A stretch of 64,000 nt of DNA from positions 310,001-374,000 of the forward strand of contig JBBHKE010002706.1 of NCBI GenBank assembly GCA_037447655.1, read 5' to 3'. The translations under genes and the position numbers were made by a program. Source of the DNA: Zygnema cylindricum (lineage: Eukaryota; Streptophyta; Zygnematophyceae; Zygnematales; Zygnemataceae). The notes beneath the pieces were generated by a model. That model was not told where the DNA came from. It saw nothing but the letters and a program-made list of their open reading frames with translations, and did no database searches. Positions 58,821 to 64,000 of the stretch are shown here, one piece after another. The number at the start of each line of letters is the position of its first letter. Position 1 is the stretch's first letter.

Positions 58821-59331
58821 TACACCGCGAATCGTAGTTAGAATAAAGAAATAATTAGAGTAAAAAAACGAAAAATAATAATTAGAGTTATTCACTCTAT
58901 TTTGGGTAATCAACGCTTTTCAAAAAAAACATTTATTCTAATTTATCAATAACTCTAATTTGGGCGTAAATTTGGGCGCTGAATGTATCTACTGTAAAGT
59001 AGGTATACGTATAGAATCTGACAAAACGTACAGTTTCACGTCATTATGACGTTTGCACTACGCGATTTGTGAAAACGCAGTTACATGATAACGGCTTCAT
59101 TATTTGTACTTTTTTACTTAATAAAGTACAATTTTGCACGGTCAAACACCGACCGTACGCCACACTATTTAAAACGGCAATGTATCAGAGTTATTAACGC
59201 TCATTCAAAAAGTACCTTAAATAGTATAATGAAAAATTTAGAAACATTTACTCTATTTAACGTGATAGAGTCGAAATTTAGGGCGACGGAATTAGCGTAT
59301 ATTACTCTAATTACGATTCGTGGTGTACAGG
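58818..59331. mobile_element. MITE-like foldback unit 2, joined to unit 1
   Basis: Left end CTGTACACCGCGAATCGTA and right end TACGATTCGTGGTGTACAG (59,312-59,330) are inverted repeats of the same family as unit 1. The interior shares ACTCTAATTA-type motifs with unit 1. The two units meet in a near-perfect palindrome at about 58,797-58,842. Confidence 0.6.
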
Positions 59332-60869
59332 ACAAAAGGTTCTTAAGGCCGTACCTGGTGGTCGGTGACGTGTGGCAGTCAGAGATCCTGTGTTCGCACA
59401 TCATGTGCCTAATTTATCGTGTTCTCTGAATTTGCTCCTTCCACCCAATATCACCATTTTTTACGTCCAGAAGCTCAAAATTTGTGCATTTTGGTAATTT
59501 ATTTGTGGTCTATTGTTTTTCGTAAAGGTTTTTGCGGTTCTTACCATCATCGATAAATGTCAAAGTATTTCTAATCGATAATCGACTACTGGGCACTCCA
59601 ATACTACTGATAATCGATTATCTAAAATCCTCCCTTCTACATGAATCTCTTAGTAAAACTCATTCCTCTGGCTGCAATTCTTCCAGAAATCGTGCATCCT
59701 ACATGAATTTAACGGTTGTACCCATAGTTCTTAAGCTCCAAAAAACCAAGCCACAAACTTTTGTTTTTGTAATTTTACGAGCAAAACATCCCACAAAACG
59801 GTTGAACAAGTGTATAATATTACCCACTTATGGTGTAGAGAAAGTTTTCATCACAACGAAACCATGGATACTACAAATGAAGCTGGAAACCTCGTACAAA
59901 CATTTGAAAAAAGAAACACTTGAAAAAAGTCAATGTTAACGAAGTGCTGGGAATGTTGGTGAAATTGGCCAAACGACAGAGAATTTCACTCATTGCCCCA
60001 CTCAACAAATAAACAAATAAATTGTCAACCAAGCTCATACGATGCTTTCTCTCCATTGAGTGGATATGACATACGGATTTTGCATCCACCAAGTTGATGT
60101 AATCTTTGAGGCCTAAATCAGGCTCACGTATATTGGAATTTATTTCCGGCATTAGGTTTACAGGTAATAATGTCGATCGTAAATTTGCTATTGATCCCTT
60201 TTCCTCTTCTATATACTTCTCTTATAAGTTACGGACTTTTTTGTTTATCTCACAAATAAAAATGCTTCCTTTCTTTTTATCTAAATGACCATGGCATAGC
60301 TAGTTGCATACAAATGGTCAAATCACGGCTCTAAACTCCATCTACTACTTACACATAGATCGCCAGGCTATAAGCTTTTATCAAACTCTTTTTATTGGAG
60401 TTAGTTGAGGACAGCTGAAAAATCACACTAATCAGCATTTGAGATACTTGCCAAAAAATGGAACGATCGCTTGAATGAACCCTCAACATTGAACAAAAAA
60501 AACTGGCACGTTTTGGTGAGTAGAGCCTATTTACAAATCCTTCATATTTTCGAAAAAAACTGGCGACATAAGCCAAAAATGTCCAGGAGATGTAACGAGT
60601 CAAATCCCTTATACTCGTTATATTTTATTCACGTGTCCTCCCTCCTTCGCAGGCAGTCCAACATAGTCTCCCTCCGGTCACAAATATTTTTTTCCCAAGT
60701 TAGATTCTTGTCGTCCTTGCTTTCTTGTATTTATTTCAAATTCTCCTTGACCTTTTTAGATTCACAACAGAGTGGTTGTCTTCGTGGAATCATCACAGTA
60801 GCTTTTGTTTACTCCATTAGCGCCATTCAAACAGCAAGAAAAAAGAATAAATCAATTCCGTTGTTCCCC
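59332..60869. other. Intergenic region between the GT92 gene and the MITE-like pair
   Basis: Includes the presumed 3' UTR of the minus-strand GT92 gene just below 60,870. A short self-complementary stretch with ATCGATAATCGA-type motifs is at 59,550-59,630. I see no convincing exon. Confidence 0.4.
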
Positions 60870-63703
60870 TTATTGACCTTTTATCACTCTCTTTTCCCCA
60901 CACATTTTACCACATCTTTCCACCACACTGTACGGATCATAGCAATCTGCTCTTTCTCTGCACTCCATTATTCGTTTTCCCGCCCAAACCAATGACCGAT
61001 CCTCGACAGGGTCGTCTTCCTCAGTTTTTGAACCAATCTGCAAAGAGAGAAAGAGGGAGGGAGAGAGCCAAACACACAAAAATTTAGAAATTGAGATGGA
61101 GAAAAATGATTAAAGAGTTCCAATGAGTAATTCTTCTTTTCACCACTTTTTAAGAAGAGTTTTAAGAAATAGAAATGGGATAACATGGCAAGTATTTACA
61201 AAGTTAATCGATTTTGTGACTTTATGCTTTGGAGATTTGAAACATTAAAAGGGATGAGAATAGCACTCACTTTCGGGCAGTGACGAAAATTGATGTTAAA
61301 TTTTTTGTATTCGGCTGGAGACGTAGAGGCATAGTGGTGAATTTTGAGGAGATCAGGATCAGCGTAGCCCAAAGCTGCCTCCGGAGTTTGCCTGGAGAAA
61401 GAAGAGGAGGATGGTCAGAAAATTAGTATTTAATGACCCCAACTAATTTTCTGTTCCGTTCTGCTCCATTTAGTTTAGTTCTGCTCAATTCAGTTTCAGT
61501 TCAATTGCGATTGCTTTCCAAGACAGCCCATCACATTAAAGATTTCTGTTGTAGAGTGAAACTAATTTACTTGGTGATGTGATCCTACCTTGCAAAGTGA
61601 GTCACTCGTTTAGTAAAGCGATTCTACACACATGTTTAAGTTTTACCCACTCCTTCTGTAAGTTCTACTTTCTTTGTCAAGTGATTCTATTCATTTCGTA
61701 AAAACTTAATCTACTTTTTCCTGAGAAATAAGGCTACTTTTTCTGTAAAGTGATTCTACTTATTTTGTAGAATTTATCCAGCTTCTACGGTAAATTGAGG
61801 CTACTTCACTGACTAATTTTGTAAAGATTGACCTACTTTTACTGAAAAATTGAGGTACTTTTTTGTGGAGTGATTCTACTTATTTGTAAATTGAGGCTAC
61901 ATTTTTCATGAAGTGTCTCTACTTACTTTGTAAAGTGGATTTCCACTTTGGACCCCACCATCCTATGAGGCGCAGCTCCCAACTTGTCGTGGCTGTCAAT
62001 ACAGAACTTTCCGCTCCAGTCAATGTACGTGTGCTGAAAAAATAGAAAAAAAAAAGGTAAACCAAAACTTTGTTATTTCGGGTTTCATTTAAAGCAAGCT
62101 CCATCGGGATGACCCTCCGTTTGTCCACTCCCCTTTCTCTTCTCTCTCACTTTCCCCTTTTCTCCCTCTCTCCACTTGTGTTGCCCTCTCTCTCTCCCTC
62201 TCACCTGCATGGGCTGTGGACATCTTCGTGTGACATTACGGAGAGAAGGACGTGGTCCTCCTCCAGTCCCAAGAAAATTAAATCTTTTTATTCGAAGAGC
62301 AGCCAATGGGAGGGCTCTGCCATGTTTTCTCTCCAATTCTGACATCAGGCGAGGGAGAGAGCCAACTCCACCATCTTTCACCTGCAAAAGACAAATAACA
62401 TAAGCGAAACCAATTAGATATAAAGTTTTTTGCGGAGCATGGTTTATGTTCTTCACAAGGCAGAAGCGCGAGGAGGCGTGGGAGCGGGAGAGGGAATGGA
62501 AGCAGGAGAGGGAAAGGGAGAGGGAGAGGGCAAGGGCGAGGGAGAAGGAGAGGGAAAGGGAGAGGAGAGGGCGAGGGAGAGGAAGAGGGAGAGGGTGAGG
62601 GCGAGGGAAAAGGAGCGGGAAAGGGAGAGGAGAGGAGAGGGAGAGGGAAAGGGAGAAGGAGAGGGCAAGGGAGAGAGAGAGAGAGCTGCTTACTGCAAGA
62701 TATTCGTCGGTGTCAATGAAAAAAAGCCATGAGAAGTTGTGACGCCTTCCCTGAATACCAAAAAAAAAATTGGTCAGTAGGAGACAGTAAAACAAGAGGA
62801 CACACAAACCAAAAGAATGAACGAAACAGAAGAATAAGATCTCAGTTGAATAAATTTTCTTGAAGCAGCTTGTACCCTTGTTTCTCTTCTTTGTCAGCAT
62901 CTTCTCCCTTTTTTTCTGCATCCGCAATTATAAATTATGAAGTTTAAATATTTTAACCAAAACAAAAATGACCAGAAAAAATAACATACCTGCATCATGC
63001 AGTGCTCATACGCCAAAATTTGATCATATGCTGCTGGAAACCTGTCATACAGAACCAAAGGAGAAAAAAACGATAAGGGAAAAGAAGAGGAAAAAATAAG
63101 AAAGAGCAGATTTCAGCAACCTTGCATCTCTAATTTCTAAACCGAACTTTATTTCCTAGGCAAAAGCTTTTAAAGAAGGAAAAATTTGCACAACAACGCT
63201 TCTTTTTAAAAATATAATCCCTCCCACTGTTTCTTAATCCGTTCTTTTTTAAAATCTCTCGTTTGTTGATTTTTTTCATAAGACCTCCTGTCCTTCACTC
63301 ACGAGTAGGGATTACTGGTGTTAATAAAAGTTTCGCGACGATAAAAAACTTCTGACCACATCGGAAATGGCACATGTACTACACTCCCCCTCTCCACATA
63401 TTTCTGCAGAACAGAAAAACAAAGAAAAAAGGAAAAAGAAAAAAATCAAAAAGAGGAACCAGAAGGAAAACGAACAATTAAAAATTAAACATCCTTTCAG
63501 AAACAAAAAATCTCAAATATGTGGCAATTCAAAAGGCTGTTTAAAATCTTTCATTTAAGACGTAAAAGAAAAAACTCACATGAACAAGAGGTAGCTTTTC
63601 ATCTCCATATCGGTCGTAAAAAAAAACTTTAGAGACTCCAAGAAGGAGATGGTAGTCGATCCACTCAAGAAGAGATTCAGTGCGATTTCCATTCTTGCGA
63701 CCA
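60870..63703 (-). CDS. Glycosyltransferase family 92 protein, 3' eight exons (5' end outside window)
   Basis: Minus-strand exons, all GT-AG with matching phases: 63,580-63,703; 63,303-63,403; 62,990-63,041; 62,694-62,750; 62,205-62,381; 61,927-62,033; 61,271-61,391; 60,870-61,037 (stop TAA at 60,870). The joined frame is about 302 residues. Landmarks: LLEWIDYHLLLGVSKVFFYD (the E/W-I-x-Y-H start of the GT92 domain), HNFSWLFFIDTDEYLA (the D-x-D metal/nucleotide-sugar motif), PLAALRIKRFNFLG, SKVEIHF, KIHHYASTSPAEY (conserved His-His-Tyr) and a basic/Cys-rich C-terminus RCGKMCGEKRV. The DUF23/GT92 family includes plant pectic beta-1,4-galactan synthases and less known members; I cannot say which subgroup this is. 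These are Golgi type II membrane proteins; the N-terminal anchor exon would lie beyond 64,000. No defect seen. Confidence 0.88.
61590..61935. repeat. Degenerate minisatellite derived from a GT92 splice donor
   Basis: The motif GTGATTCTACTTATTTTGTA recurs at about 61,614, 61,682, 61,751 and 61,879 inside the intron. A fifth, less perfect copy at 61,910-61,935 contains the exon end and splice donor (ACTTACTTTGTAAAG on plus; AAA|GTAAGT on minus). Spacing 45-125 bp, irregular. Confidence 0.7.
62466..62690. repeat. GA-rich low-complexity tract in a GT92 intron
   Basis: About 220 bp of GGGAGA/GGCGAG/GGAAAG units, purine on the plus strand and therefore a polypyrimidine run on the transcript. It ends right beside the splice donor of exon 62,694-62,750. 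Confidence 0.92.
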
Positions 63704-64000
63704 CTACCGAGAAAAAAAAAAAAAAATAGATTACAGAGTGATTAGCATTAATCACACAAATTCAAAACAAATAAGTGAATATATTTTGTGTTGGCCAAGT
63801 GTTGATGGTGTTTTCGTATTTTTGCAAACACCATAATTTGCCTAACCAGATTTAAACCTGCTTAAAAATTATACGGACTGGCCGCATGCAAATATCGAAA
63901 TCTAATTATTCTACCAAGACACAATTTCTAATTTTCACGGAAAACATTCAGACGGGATGCAACAGTAAACATTAAATCTGAATATGTGAAGTGAATCTGA

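Noticed and set aside
59871-60152. 93-codon minus-strand frame (GLKDYINLVDAKSVCHIHSM...) as a possible gene
   Set aside because: No recognisable domain, no splice-compatible neighbours, and it starts and ends in AT-rich sequence.
62430-62732. Plus-strand open frame rich in Gly, Glu, Arg and Lys
   Set aside because: It is the translation of the GA-rich intron tract; the opposite-strand Pro/Ser/Leu frames are the same artefact.
62830-62935. Additional GT92 exon in the intron between 62,750 and 62,990
   Set aside because: A Lys/Glu-rich frame (EKKGEDADKEEKQGYKLL) is open there, but exons 62,990-63,041 and 62,694-62,750 already join in phase and give the expected domain, so including it is not required.

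Overview
The window is nuclear DNA of a land plant or close streptophyte relative: AT-rich, intron-bearing genes with GT-AG junctions, and several plant-type Ty1/copia lineages. It is probably a non-flowering lineage, but the sequence does not fix the species. About 46 kb on the left is a nested stack of LTR retrotransposons. About 8 kb in the middle is a broken non-LTR element and a segmental duplication. About 10 kb on the right is gene space.

Layout. 0.1-1.1 kb: PIF/Harbinger transposase pseudogene. 1.3-12.3 kb: old minus-strand copia element B1, whose left LTR holds two solo LTRs and whose right LTR is split by A1 (6,391-11,957), a complete, recent copia element with matching 787-bp LTRs, an ATTAA target duplication and an unbroken gag-pol frame. 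12.3-16.1 kb: truncated elements B2 and G1. 16.1-43.7 kb: an old plus-strand element (B4) interrupted by a chimeric element B3 (TSD TTTAT), a solo LTR (TSD GAATA), the element B5 (26,528-41,448) and another solo LTR. B5 itself carries a solo LTR (TSD CAATC) and, within its 3' LTR, family-G element G2 (27,436-35,017). G2 contains an intron-bearing fragment of a host gene encoding a papain-like protease joined to EGF-like and LysM modules. 44.2-46.4 kb: unassigned sequence and a copia integrase fragment.

46.6-50.5 kb: R2-like non-LTR retrotransposon pseudogene (minus strand) with 68-bp tandem monomers in its 5' region. It separates the two parts of a duplicated segment whose other copy lies at 52.9-54.3 kb. 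Between the copies is the last exon of a zinc-type alcohol dehydrogenase, preceded by a roughly nine-unit array that repeats its splice acceptor.

54.6-57.3 kb: complete four-exon minus-strand gene for an unrecognised 144-residue protein. 60.9-63.7 kb: eight 3' exons of a glycosyltransferase family 92 gene (minus strand, 5' end outside the window). Two palindrome-ended MITE-like units lie between them.

Recurrent themes: family B copia elements have a primer-binding site complementary to the anticodon arm of initiator tRNA-Met, with the gag ATG opposite the CAU anticodon, whereas A1 uses the ordinary 3' end of the same tRNA. Two minisatellites in host genes have grown from splice junctions. 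Coordinates of LTRs and exons were worked out by eye from the sequence; family and tRNA assignments rest on recalled motifs, not on database searches.
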